NCBI GenBank assembly: GCA_016617785.1
Contig: JADILM010000002.1
Span: forward strand, 1,922,001 to 1,986,000
Direction: 5' to 3'
Source of the DNA: Sporobolomyces roseus
Lineage: Eukaryota > Basidiomycota > Microbotryomycetes > Sporidiobolales > Sporidiobolaceae
Length of the DNA: 64,000 nt
The first letter of the stretch is position 1, and each line of letters begins with the position of its first letter. The notes beneath the pieces were generated by a model, which had not been told where the DNA came from, searched no databases, and worked only from the letters and a program-made list of their open reading frames with translations. The position numbers were made by a program, and so were the translations under genes. Below, one piece after another: positions 43,554 through 55,076 of the stretch.

Positions 43554-46391
43554 CTACTTCTTGAAAAACGATCCCAAACCCAATTGACCTCCTTCTTTCT
43601 CTTTCCTCGAACTCCCTCCTTTCTTTGCTCCTCCTCCTCCTCCCGCGCTCTCCTCTTTCACCCTCTTCTTCTTCGTACCTCCTTCGCCTCCTTTGTTACC
43701 CGAACCAGAATTCGTGGTTCTCCAACCAGCTCGCTTCCTTTCCTCCTCAACCATATCCCTAGCTAAATGATAATCCCTCTCTTCGTCCTCGACCCTCTTC
43801 AACGCTTCTTTGATCGATTGTTGCGAGTAATTGGCTGCGACGAGGGAGGGGAGAGTGGAAGCTGGAATCTCTAGGATTCTCGAACAACCTGATCGGGGAC
43901 AAGTGAAGGTTGGGAGTCGAGGGACTGGTGGTGGAGAAGGTGAAGGAGAGGAAGGAGAGGAGGCGAGTGTGAAAGAGTGGGAATCGGGATCGTCGAGTTT
44001 ACGTTTCTTTGCTGCGGGTTGTTGTTGATCCTCTTCTCGTCGTCCTCCTTGATCTTCGACATTCACCGATTTCGCTCTCTTGACTACTTTCTCCCTCTCT
44101 TCTTTGACAACCACAACTTTCCCTTTCTCCTTCTTTCCCTCACTCCCACCATTCGTATTCGAGTTTGAACTCGCCGCAAAGAACCCAGCAATCCCTTTCT
44201 GACCTTCTTCCAATCTCTCCAACCCCGACATCGATAATTGTATGTTACCAAAGGGCCCGATCTTAGTCTCATTGTTGACGACTTCATTCGCGCCTTTCCC
44301 ATTCGTCACCGTAGAGGAGGTAACACCGTTCTTTTCTGGAACTGCGGTCGAAAGAGCGATTCTCAGGAGTTTTTCGGCTTGTCGGAAGATGTAAGAGATG
44401 GTGAGGTTCGAAGTGTAAGGGAAAGAGGATTGGTGAGAACGAATGACGAAAGTTGGGGAACGATGAGTGAAAGTAATCGTTTTTGGCTGTATACATATCG
44501 ATCCGCATCAGTCAAGCTCTCGTGCGTGCTCATGAGATCGTGGAAGCTCACCCATAACCCAGGTGAATCCTCCCTAGCTTCCGTCAAACGCAAATGTAAC
44601 TCGGTAGCCAATATATTCAACCAATGAATCTACTCAACTCCTCTTTCATCAGTTTCCCCTCTCTCAACTCGATCGACAGTTTTTGAGTGTAGAACCGAAG
44701 ATGCTTACGACTTCTCCATACTTGTAAATATAAGGTCTGAAATTCTTACTACTCAACATACTCTTGACATTCGTTTTCGGTTCAACTAAAACCAACCCCC
44801 CCAACTCTCAATCCTCATCAGTCCCTTCCCATCTGATCTGAGAGAGAGGGAATGTAGTAAAGGCGTTACCTTCAGTGAAATCTAAACCACGACATACTTC
44901 CCATAACCAAACTCCTGAATCATCTCCCAATTTACTCTGTAATTCACTCAATTCAAATTTACTACAAAATCCCGCACACCTTTTCCTCATCAGTTCTCCA
45001 CTACTATTAGAGAGAGAGAGGGAGAGAGAGAGAACATACTGTAAATCACCAACTGTTTCAACTACGAAAGTTTCTTTAACGGCATTTCCCAATTTCCCTC
45101 CCAAATTTCGAATCTTTTGAAAACTCATTGGTTTCAAAAAGTTCTCAACCGCACAATTCCTCAATATAGTCTAACGGTGATTTTCCCTTCCCTTCATCAG
45201 CAGCTCACTCCCGAGGAACAAGGAGGTAGAGAGAGAAAGGAAAGATAAGACGTTACTTGTGCATTTGGTTTCTTCCAACCTGAACAAAGTTTCGATAACA
45301 TTTTGTTTGTCGCTATACCAGCCGAACAAGTGTATCCTAATCGTTCACGAGTCGTACAACGAATCGTATGAACTAGTTTCGCACCTAGTGAGAGTGCTAT
45401 ATCAGACCAAGTAATTTCGGGTTCTTCTTCTTCTTCCTCCTCCTCGTTGGAGTCGTTTAGGTCGAGATCTAGTTGAGGATCAAAAGTGGAGGGTTTGGAG
45501 GGTGATGATGAAGGTGGGAGTTGATTCCCATTCGAATCCATCCTGATTAATTTCTCTTTCTTTTGTCCTTCTCTAGGTACTAAATTCCCTACTGTCTTTT
45601 CATCCCAATCAATCCTTTCAATCCCCATTTCTTTCGGTCTAGGGAGTAAAGTGTCGAGACCGGTAGGAGGAACGTTTTTTAAAAGTGGGTAATTCGAGAG
45701 GAGGAGGGACCGAACGGTAGAAGTTAGGTCGAGGAAGGATTCGTCGATTGAAGCTTTCTCGACGATCGGACAGAATTCTTGAAATACTTGTAAGATCTTG
45801 CGTGATTCTTTTCGATACATATCCAACGAGACCTACCGACTCGTCGAGATCAGTGTCTTCGTGAGGGGAGTGAGGTTAGTGAGAGGAGAGGGATGTGTTG
45901 CTCACTTTGTGTGTGTGTGGAGAAGGGGGTGGATCCTCCCAATAACCAGGTTCAGTATCTCCATTCCTATAAGTTTGTACGTGAACCAACTTTAAATGTG
46001 GGCACTTCTTCAACGCTTCTGCAGGTGATTCGTGCCTAGTTATACCATATGACCTCGCAGGATAGTTGACAGCGATTAAACCATTCCATTGTTGAGTAGC
46101 CATGGGTTGATCCTCTGGTAATCCGAGTCGAGACATCTCCATCGCTGCATAAGCTGCGTCTATATCGATGTGTGCGATGACCCTCAATGGATTGGTAGCT
46201 CCCAAATTGTTTGTACCGAGTAAATGTCGATAAGTTGGAGTTGGGAAGAGTGAAGAAGACTCTTTTTGTTTAATTGATCCACCAGATTTACGTTTAGGGG
46301 GAGAGAAGGGAACTGAATCAGGTCGGATAGCGGGTTTGGCACCTGGGTGAGGTCGAGGTGGAGACCTGTCAGGGATTGGTGGTGAACCCAT
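43554..46391 (-). CDS. RAD30: DNA polymerase eta (Y-family translesion polymerase)
   Basis: Bypasses UV photoproducts in the nucleus. ATG 46391 starts a Pro/Lys-rich leader, then the palm: LRVIAHIDIDAAYAAMEMSR with the first metal-binding Asp, LIAVNYPARSYGITRHES, and ASIDESFLDLTS with the SIDE acidic pair. An acidic insert follows (DSNEEEEEEEEPEI), then KLVHTIRCTTRERLGYTCSA, GIATNKMLSKLCSGWKKPNA, thumb and little-finger segments (VENFLKPMSFQKIRNLGGKL, WLWEVCRGLDF, SPGLWPKTITFTHRS). The C-terminal part is charged and ends with a UBZ-like segment (CPRSGCSRI, later ERDYHLARDMVEEE) and a PCNA-binding PIP box (QLGLGSFFKK) just before the stop at 43554. It is head to head with ATM1 across 246 bp. 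Roughly 780 residues; splice joins in the little-finger region are the least certain. Confidence 0.92.
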
Positions 46392-46637
46392 ACGAGGGAG
46401 AGCTGGAAGAGATCAAGCGAAAGAGAGGAGGGAAAGCAAAGAGGGGAACGCGTCAGCTCGAGTAGGAGGGATAGCAGCAAGTCAAGGATAACTTACAGGT
46501 CGCTCTGAGATAGCTCTAGCTTAGTTGAGAGTGTAGAGCAACAGGTCAAAGTCAATTCTCTCATCTCTCTATCTCGATTCATTCACTTGCTCACCCAGAT
46601 TCGACTCGATTAGATCTATATAGGTCAAGGAGCGGTA
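46392..46637. promoter_or_regulatory. Short divergent promoter of DNA polymerase eta and ATM1
   Basis: Only 246 bp separate the two ATG codons, so the promoters must overlap. TATATA occurs at 46617-46622, very close to the ATM1 start, possibly by chance. No specific factor site was recognised. Confidence 0.5.
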
Positions 46638-49600
46638 ATGGCCAGTAGTGGTAGGGCAGTACAGGGTCTACTGTCTAGTGTATCAACTAGATTAAATTCG
46701 TCATCTCGTTCAATCAAAGTAAGTCAACTCCAACCCTTACTCTCACTCTGATCGACTCGGGAAGTTCTCAAAAGACTCTCAGGAGCTCTAACTAAGCCCT
46801 GAGTGGTAGGATCGCTTGATTGAATATCGCGATCTCGTTTAACTGATCTCCCTTGATCTCTCTTTAGTTCCCTCGTTCAACTTTCACTCCAACTCGCTCC
46901 TTAATCCGACAGTATCACTCTCCGACTACTCTACAAACTCCCCTGGCAACGACACGGCGACCTCACCTCTCTTCCCCCATTATCTCCTCCCTTCGTTCAC
47001 ACGCTTCCTACGCTCGCGACTCTCCTCCTCCAACCCCTCCACCCTCTCCCTCACAACCACCAGATGAACCAGATCATCATGCACACCACCTAACCTCTTC
47101 GAAAGCTACTCAACCCCACTCTGGACCCGAAGGACACCAAGTAGAAAGATCCCTTCAACCTCAACACGACCAACGAGTTCAACTTCGCAAACAACAACAA
47201 CAAGGAGATTCAAGTGCTAGTGGGGGTTCAAAGGACGTAGGGAGAGTAGAAGAAGGAGTGAGTGAAAAAGAACAAAGTAGGAGGGATTGGGAGATTATCA
47301 AGAAATTGTTACCCAACGTTTGGCCGAGGGATGATTGGGGAACTAAAACTCGAGTACTCTTAGCTGTCGGATTGCTTATTGGTGGCAAGGTAAAAATCGT
47401 CCACTTTGATCGAAGCGAGGACGGGGGAGCTGATTGAAGGATGAAAAAGGGGATTTTTAGTTGTTGAATGTTCAAGTCCCTTTCTTTTTCAAAGGGATTA
47501 TAGATACTTTGAATATACCTATCGATCCTACAACCTCATCGGGAGTACTCTCAATAGCAGGAACCGTCATTATTGGTTGTCAGTCCCCCTTTCTCCCTCC
47601 CCATCTTCCTCCCTACCTCCCACTCACTCTCCTCTTGGAAACGATTCTAGATGGTCTCGCACGTATAGGAGCCGGATTATTCTCGGAACTTCGAAACGCA
47701 GTTTTCGCCAACGTCGCTCAAGGTGCGATTCGAAGAGTCGCAAGAAACGTTTTTGCCCATCTTTTGAACCTTGATATTGGGTTTCATTTGACGAGGCAAA
47801 CTGGAGGTTTAACGAGAGCTATAGATAGGGGAACCAAGTAAGCTCGCTCTCTTTGGTTGAGCGTGTGAGAGTGAGAGAGCTGATGAGAGAGAGAGAGAGG
47901 ATAGGGGAATTTCGTTCTTGTTGAGTTCGGTAGTGTTTCATGTAGTGCCGACTGCGTTGGAGATCTCGATGGTTTGTGGGATCCTCGTAAGTCTCTCTCT
48001 CCCTCCCCTCTACCTCAGAATTTGTGCTGACTATAAGGGAGGAGAGTGACGATTAGAGCTATAAATTCGGATGGGATTTCGCCGCTGTCACTTTGACCAC
48101 AATGGCTGCTTACTCTTGGTTCACGATCAAAACTACTTCATGGCGGTACGTTGCAGCTGTCTTCTCGATCGTCCTAATGGAAAGAGCTGATGGAGGGATT
48201 GACGCGGTTACAAGCACGAAATTCCGAAAACAAGCTAATGCGGCTGATAATCGAGCTGCGACGATGTCTGTCGATTCATTGATCAATTACGAAGCCGTCA
48301 AAGTAAGAGCTCTTTCTCTCTCTCTCCCTCCTTCCCCTCTCCATTCGAGCTGACGAAAGAGAGAGAAAATTGACTTCTTTTTCTTCAGTATTTCAATAAC
48401 GAAGCGTTCGAAGTAGCTCAATATGATAAAGCGATGAAAGATTACACGAAAGCTTCAGTCAAGATCTCGACTTCTCTCGCCGCTCTCAATATTGGACAGA
48501 ATATCATCTTTTCGAGTGCGTTGACTGGAATGATGTATCTTGGTGCGAGAGGCATCTTGGATGGTACGTATCATTCTAATTCTCTGCCTCGGTTCATACG
48601 AGACTGATATAGACTGAAAGGAGCTGTAGGTACGATGACGGTAGGAGATTTGGTCATGGTCAATCAACTCGTCTTTCAACTTTCTCTGCCGCTCAACTTC
48701 TTAGGTAAGTACTAGATCTCGCGAATCTCTCTTTTCATCGAAAGGAGATACTGATCCGCGGAACTCCGAGTACCTACAGGTACCGTCTATCGAGAACTGA
48801 GGCAGAGTTTGATCGATATGGACACTTTGTTCAACTTGCAAGGTGTCGGATTGACTATCAAGGTACGAGTCGCGCTCGACCTATCTCAGAGACCCACTCT
48901 CATGCTAGGCTGCTCTCCTACTTGTACAGGATTCACCAAATGCGAAACCTCTCGCCCTCCCTCGAGGAGGAGAGATCCGATTCGAGAACGTCTCCTTCGG
49001 TTACCATCCAGAGCGACCAATCTTCAAAGATGTCTCCTTCGTCATCCCAGCAGGCAAGAAAGTAGCACTCGTCGGACCCTCAGGTTGCGGTAAATCGACA
49101 GTCTTCCGACTCTTGTTCCGATTCTACCAACCCACCTCGGGACGAATCTTTATCGACGATCAAGAACTCTCCGAAATCCAACTCGAATCGTTACGAAAAG
49201 AGATCGGAGTCGTACCTCAAGAGACGCCTTTGTTTCATTCGAACATTTTACACAATATTCGATATGGAAGGTTGGACGCTACGGATCAAGAAGTGAAGGA
49301 AGCGGCGAGGTTGGCGAACGTCGTCAAGACTATCGAGGCTTTACCGGACAAGTGGGAGACCAAAGTTGGAGAGAGGGGAATGATGATTTCTGGGGGAGAG
49401 AAACAGAGATTGGCAGTCGCGAGATTGTTACTCAAAGATCCGAGGATCTTGTTCTTTGATGAAGCTGTACGTCGATCTCTCTTCTCCCATCATCTCGAAC
49501 GATGAGCTGATGTTTCGCGAGAACGAGTGTACAGACCTCAGCATTGGATTCAACAACCGAAGCCGATCTCATGAAGAATATCAATTCTACACTCCTCTCG

Positions 49601-49846
49601 AAAGCTCGAACGAGTATCTTTATCGCTCATCGACTCAAAACGATCGCAGATTCAGATTTGATCATCTTGCTCGCCGATGGATACGTACGGGAACAAGGAA
49701 CCCATTCAGAGTTGATGGCGAAGAAGGGAACTTATTATGACATGTGGAAGATGCAGAACGAGGTTTGGGAAGTCGAGGATGTTATTGCTGATGAAGGGAA
49801 GTTGGAAGAGTTGGAGAGAGTGCAAGAGAAGAGGAAAGAGGAATAA
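46638..49846 (+). CDS. ATM1: Mitochondrial ABC exporter Atm1 (iron-sulfur protein biogenesis)
   Basis: Half-transporter of the mitochondrial inner membrane that exports a glutathione-linked sulfur or Fe-S precursor for cytosolic iron-sulfur proteins. ATG 46638 starts a targeting sequence rich in Ser and Arg ([20 protein letters not shown]) and a Pro/Gln-rich linker. The membrane domain includes [58 protein letters not shown] and [20 protein letters not shown]. These are Atm1-type sequences. The nucleotide-binding domain has Walker A ([10 protein letters not shown]), the Q-loop ([13 protein letters not shown]), the signature [13 protein letters not shown], Walker B (ILFFDEATSALDS) and the H-loop ([14 protein letters not shown]). 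The stop is TAA at 49844-49846 after a charged tail. About ten introns join in frame. The product is near 800 residues, longer at the N-terminus than yeast Atm1. Confidence 0.95.
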
Positions 49847-50106
49847 AAGAGGTAGATGGTCTTGTATAACTCTGATTCACACCGAAAAAGTAGTCTCTCG
49901 CATGTGTTGTAAAGAATAGAAACTTGATTATTAGACACATACATCATCGAGATGTAGTGAAAGAGAGTGAAAAGCACAAGGCAAGACAGTAAGCATTCGT
50001 GAGAAGGTAAAACAACAGCGAGTAATGGAATGAAAACGTGGAAATCAACGAATACAGAGCTCAATCTATTCTCCTTCCTCCTCGGCTCCCCTCATCCTGC
50101 GAATCC

Positions 50107-51174
50107 CTACTCCCAGTCCTCCCTAGCAAAGATCTTGACGTTGAGTACGACCAAATCGATCATCAAACCCAAGCACAACAGCGTAAGAACCGTGAGCTTC
50201 AACAAGTAGAAGTTCCTTTCCCTTCTCCACTTCTTTCTCTCCTCCTCTACCACGCCTCCATCATCAACAATCGTAGATCCCTCAGACGTAGCAACCGGTA
50301 GAACTTTCTCGTTCTCCTCCAATTCCTTCGCCCTCCGAGTTCTCGATCCCGTCAATTTCTCCTTCAAACTCAACTTCCGACCAACTCCTGCTTCAGTTTC
50401 TTGACTCCCGATCACCACCGTCGTATGCTTTGGTCGTTGAGCAACAGTCGCTCTAGGGGGCGATTTCGATTCCCAAGGACAAAGGTAAAGACGTTCCAAC
50501 CTCTCTGCAGCGGAGGTCTGATCGGGCGGGACAACTTGTCGAGTTGTTGTGGTGTAGATGGGAGGATTGGCGAAGGGACGAGGTGCGGAGGGCCGAATCG
50601 TTCGGGAAGAGAGGGTGTCGTTTGAGGAGAGTGAGTTTGGAGGGTGATAGAGAGATTCGGAGGAGATGTTTCCAGTGTGCGAAAGGGAGACGGAGGCTGG
50701 GCGAATTCGGTTCAGGTGAGGAAACTCGGAGGAAACGGAGTAGATAGAAGCGGTTCGTCGTTGTTGTTTGATCGATCTATCGTGAAGAGATGATGATCGA
50801 GGGGTCTGGCGATAGATTACGGGTTCTTCGATTGATGGATAGGTTGAAGGAGTAGGCGGTTCGGTCCCGAGTGTGATTTCATGGATCGGATCACGTCGAG
50901 ATGAGGGAGGAAGTGGTTTCGAAACTTGAGCGACTGTGACTTCACCTAATTCGAAGGGATCGTCCAAGTCTTCTTCGCTCGTCGTCGTCTCGAGACTATG
51001 TCTCAATTCAAGATCCTTCTTCTCGCTCGAGTGAGAATGCGAGGGGTGAGAACGAGGGATACGGTGGGAATAGGTTGAGATGACTCCGAATGCTGGAGTT
51101 AGAGAGGGTCGATGTTTGGATGAAGGGATGTGGATCGTGAGACAAGGAGGGGGTCGAGTGATAGTTGTGGACAT
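50107..51174 (-). CDS. Uncharacterised single-exon protein with C-terminal membrane anchor
   Basis: I do not recognise this 355-residue protein. It is intronless, unlike almost every other gene in the window. The N-terminal 300 residues are hydrophilic and disordered, rich in Ser, Pro, Thr and Arg, with short conserved-looking patches (TIHIPSSKHRPSLTPAFG, AERLERLYLCPWESKSP, GRKLSLKEKLTGSRTRRAKE). A single hydrophobic segment sits near the C-terminus (FYLLKLTVLTLLCLGLMIDL) followed by about ten residues, as in tail-anchored proteins. ATG 51174 (MSTTITRPPPC) and TGA-type stop at 50107 bound it. It might be a basidiomycete-specific organelle-surface or septum protein, but nothing shows a function. 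It is convergent with ATM1 (260 bp) and divergent from the splicing-type gene. Confidence 0.8.
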   Translation of the reverse strand: MSTTITRPPPCLTIHIPSSKHRPSLTPAFGVISTYSHRIPRSHPSHSHSSEKKDLELRHSLETTTSEEDLDDPFELGEVTVAQVSKPLPPSSRRDPIHEITLGTEPPTPSTYPSIEEPVIYRQTPRSSSLHDRSIKQQRRTASIYSVSSEFPHLNRIRPASVSLSHTGNISSESLYHPPNSLSSNDTLSSRTIRPSAPRPFANPPIYTTTTRQVVPPDQTSAAERLERLYLCPWESKSPPRATVAQRPKHTTVVIGSQETEAGVGRKLSLKEKLTGSRTRRAKELEENEKVLPVATSEGSTIVDDGGVVEEERKKWRRERNFYLLKLTVLTLLCLGLMIDLVVLNVKIFAREDWE

Positions 51175-51564
51175 ATTGAACTCGAGAAGGAAGGGCGACT
51201 GGCGCCGTGAAGGGGAAGCGAGAAGAAGACGAAGAGGTGAAGTGAAACCGACCAGCGGGAAAGGAAAAGGAGAGAATGAGAGAGAGAGGGACAGATGAAG
51301 GAGAGAAAAAGAGTCACTGCATCAAGGAGAGTAGGGAACAAGCGGGCGTAGAAGGCCAGTCCGTGCAGACAAGGGAGTTGAAGGGAAGAAGGCAAGAGCG
51401 AGAGGTCGAAGCGGGAAAAACTTCCCTTTGTTTCGTAGCTTGATGACCGAAGCATTAGAGTCCGAATAGGAACGCCGAAGCAGCACACCGAGAAATGGAA
51501 GTGAAAGGGAAGAAGGAGAGAGAGCAAGAAATAAGTTGTTGGTTCAGAACGATTCACTTCAATC
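51175..51564. promoter_or_regulatory. Divergent promoter region, unknown protein / RBM5-like gene
   Basis: A 390-bp space between two start codons. The plus strand is purine-rich between 51230 and 51420 (for example GAGAGAATGAGAGAGAGAGG near 51270), so the leader of the minus-strand gene would be CT-rich. No factor site recognised. Confidence 0.4.
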
Positions 51565-54500
51565 ATGTCAGGACATTAGTGAGTACCTTGGAAGAGCTAC
51601 TATCATATTCGACAGTCGCTCTGATTCCAGTTTGCTTACAGCAACGATCCTTATTCGCATCCCCGAGAAAGTGGACTTCCTCCAAGACCCAGAGTTGACT
51701 ACAACGACAGAGACGCATACCACGACGACAGGGATAGTAGGAGATACGACAACAGAGATGATCAACGCAGAGGAGCAGGGTACAACGGAGGAGGACAGAG
51801 GGGAAGAACTTGGGATGATGAAGCCAGAGATCACAAACGAGGCAGATACGAGGCGAGTCCAATTCTGCTTCAGTATATAGTCTATAAGCTAATCACTGAA
51901 GTAGGAGTCGGAATCGCAGGACGATTACTCTCGACCTCCCCCTCCTCCTCCTCGAGAAGATTTCAACTATTCTCAACAACAACAACAGTATCCTCCTCAG
52001 CAGAGTTATCAGCAACAGCCTTACTACCAAGATCCTCATCAACAGCACTCCTACGAGTCCCCTACCGGTTCTCCCGCTCCAACGACTGCCGCTCCAACTC
52101 GCAAACCTCCCGTTCGAGCCGAACCCGCTTCTGCTTCCGTCGTGTTACTCGGACTACCAGCACACGTTCAAGACGTACACCTACGACACTTCCTCGAAGA
52201 TATGGGAGCCTCAATCGACGGTACGACAGTAATCATGGATCGTTCAACGGGACTTTCGAAATGTTACGGATTCGCGAAATTCTCTTCGGTTGAACATGCG
52301 AGGGCTTTTGTCGAACCCAACTTTCCGAGCGTACCGTGGAAGGAGAGAGGGGGACCGGGAATGCATGATGGGTTGAGGATAAAGATTAATTATAGTCAGA
52401 AATCGGGAGGATGGAGGGAAGATCAAGGTGCGACGGCGAGATTGACAGAGGATCAAAGGAGAGTCACGGGTGAGCTTCTTCGCTCATCGATCTCTTGCGT
52501 CAGCTGCTGACAATCGACGCGAATATTGAACCTCAGATGGAGCGACGCCTCAAGGTTTCTACGTCAACGATGGAACTCGAGATGTCGGATCGACCCCAAC
52601 CCAGATTCTCCTACTACGAGGTCTCGACGCACTCACGAACGAAGAAGAGATTGTCACTGCTTTATCACGAGTTGGAGGAAGAGCGAGTGGAGCGGTTTCG
52701 AGAGGCGGAGTCAAGAAAGTATTCATTACGAAAGATCGTGCCTCGAGGCAAAGTTGGGGATTCGCATTCGTTCAATTCTCGGATGTCAAGGTGCGCTTTC
52801 TCCTATTTATCTCGTTGCTTACGACTCAAGCTGACAAGATCGAGTCCTCGATTAGCTCGCAACCGAAGTTCTCGGTGCTGCTTTCAACGCCGCTTTCCAT
52901 CCCTCCGGTTTCCTCATTCGCAATCGAATCATCGCCCTCTCCTTCACTCACGAGAACTCTTTCATTCCAATCTACGCGAAATCTGACTGGTCGTTCCGAG
53001 GAGAAGGAAACCAACAACTCGCTTACTGGGACGACAAAGGATACGTTCAACCTTGGATCGCTCCTGCTCCAACTCAGGAGGAAGTTGCCAAGATTCCGAA
53101 AGGACCGAAAGCTGATGAAGATGCGAAGATGGATAAAGACATGATGGCATTCTTGGGAGAACTCGAGGAGGAAGAACCAGCAGATCCGAGCGTACCGAAC
53201 TTCGTCCCTGGTGCTGTTGTCGCGGCTGCGGCACCAGCTGCGATGCCGGCAAAGGGATCGATCGCTCCGATTTCGATCAAACCGATTCCTACTGGTCCAG
53301 CAAGCTCGAGAGCTATCGCTCCTCCTTACGCACCGAAAGTATTAGCGTCAGCAGACGGTCTCTCGGCAGGTATCGTTCCCGCTGGACCTGGAGGAACTGC
53401 TGCTTTAGGAAGTGAGTCACAACTATTCCTTTCGCTCCTTTCCAGTCAACCGCTGACACTCTCGTACTCGGTTGACAGTCAAGGAGAAGAAGGGTGACTT
53501 GATCGTCTCTCGCAAATCGAAGGGCAACATCGCGAAATGGAACGTGAAACAACAAGAACTCAAAGTCGTTCCCGAGCCAACTGCCTCGACCTCAACCTCA
53601 ACCTTAAATTCGATTCCGACTCCAACTTTGACGACTCCCGCTCTTGCCGCTACTGCTGCTCCGGCGTCAACGGCTACTACCGTATCACAATCAGTACTTA
53701 AACAATCTCTGAGCACGCTCATTCTAGTTTTTCAAACGGGATCTGACTTTTTCTACACTCTCGCCCTCTCCGCGTCACCCTCCTACAGCCTACACCCACT
53801 TCCTCGTCAACAGCCGTCTCATTCGACGATGCAGAGTTTGAACATGGAGATCCGATCAGTATGATCTGTTTGCTCTGTCAACGACAGTTCAAGGGATTGG
53901 AGGAATTGAGGAAACATAACAGACTCTCTGCGTTACACAAGGCATATCTCAATATCTTCTTCAATTCGATTGATCAACCCGCTGATGCTATTCGACCTTT
54001 TCTCCTATAACGCTCCGCTTCGTCAACCTCAAAATACAACCTTTTCCTCAACTCGACATGAAACGAACAGACGAACCTTGAAAAGCCTGAAGTACTCGCT
54101 GCTTGCTCGACTCGCAAGACTGCAGCACGCAAGAAGCACTCAATCCCTTCCTCTTCGACTCCCTCAACCTCGACTTCAACCGAGCAACCGAAATATGTCG
54201 ATCGAGCCGCCGCTCGAAGATCAGCCTACAATCAATCGGATCACCCAGAGCCTCCTTCGAAGCGCAAAAAGTTCGAAGCACCTGAACCTCCGACACCGGT
54301 AGCTGAAGCTCCGAACAAAGATGGGTTGGAGGAAACGAACACTGGAATGAAAATGTTGGAGAAGATGGTAAGTCACTCTTATGTCTTTAGCTTGATCTAT
54401 GCGTGAGCTTAGAGAGATGATTGACTACAGGGATGGAGTAAAGGAGCTGGATTAGGAGCGAGTGGAGCAGGTAGAATCGATCCTGTCACGGCTAGTCAAT

Positions 54501-54682
54501 TCGCTCAAGGCGCTGGATTGGGAAGTACGAAAGGTGAGCTTATATCCTTTGTACGATCACATCCAGAGTGATGCTTACGATACCGAGAGCTTGCAGGCGT
54601 CGCGGTTGGAAGTGAGGATGGGAAGAAAGGATACGCTGAGAAATTGAGAGATCGAGCGAGGGAACGATTGAACGAGGCATAG
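51565..54682 (+). CDS. RNA-binding protein with two RRMs, C2H2 finger and G-patch (RBM5/RBM10-like)
   Basis: Probable spliceosome component or splice-site regulator in the nucleus. ATG 51565 gives MSGHY, then a charged Arg/Asp/Tyr-rich leader and Gln-rich segment (FNYSQQQQQYPPQQSYQQQP). RRM1 reads SVVLLGLPAHVQDVHLRHFL and KCYGFAKFSS; RRM2 reads TQILLLRGLDALTNEEEIVT, KVFITKD and SWGFAFVQFSD. After an Ala/Pro-rich linker comes a C2H2 finger (MICLLCQRQFKGLEEL, then HNRLSALHK). A nuclear basic segment (KYVDRAAARRSAYNQ, PSKRKKF) and a G-patch (TGMKMLEKMGWSKGAGLG) follow, ending RERLNEA at TAG 54680-54682. The order RRM, RRM, C2H2, G-patch is that of RBM5/RBM10; I do not see their RanBP2-type finger. 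One intron, 53942-54070, seems to need a GC donor. Confidence 0.88.
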
Positions 54683-55076
54683 GAACGCCTTTGGAGTCTC
54701 GCTGTACTCGGTATTGTATGGTGTATCACTAGCTCTCGACTTGCCCTTCCTTACTGATCATCGAACGAGAGAAGCGAGAAGACCGAGAAAATATCGAAAG
54801 CTCGAAAGCATCCTTCGCCCCCTCGCTTTCCTTCTGCCCGTTCAGGGGGCTATCGTCGCATCACTCTGCCACGGCATTCGTTGCTTCACGGCGAAAGATC
54901 TCGAGAGAGGTCGCCTCAACTTCCCTCTTTCACCCTCGAGTAGTCTTTTACGACCCCTGACAAACTTCAGCTCTTCTTCCCAAGAAAGAAGTCAGCCTTC
55001 CTTTTGTTCTCCTCTCCCACGTCTCTGCGCTCGCTTCTGTTCTGATCTGTTGTTGTATCATTCTCGTCCTCGCATC
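54683..55076. promoter_or_regulatory. Upstream region of the RdRP gene
   Basis: A 394-bp space between two plus-strand genes, CT-rich towards the RdRP start (TCTTCTTCCCAAGAAAGAAG, CTCTCCCACGTCTCTGCG). An open frame crosses it but overlaps the first RdRP exon in the same direction without a family match. No element recognised. Confidence 0.4.

Noticed and set aside
46617..46622. TATATA as the ATM1 TATA box
   Set aside because: It lies 16 bp from the start codon, too close for a normal core promoter.
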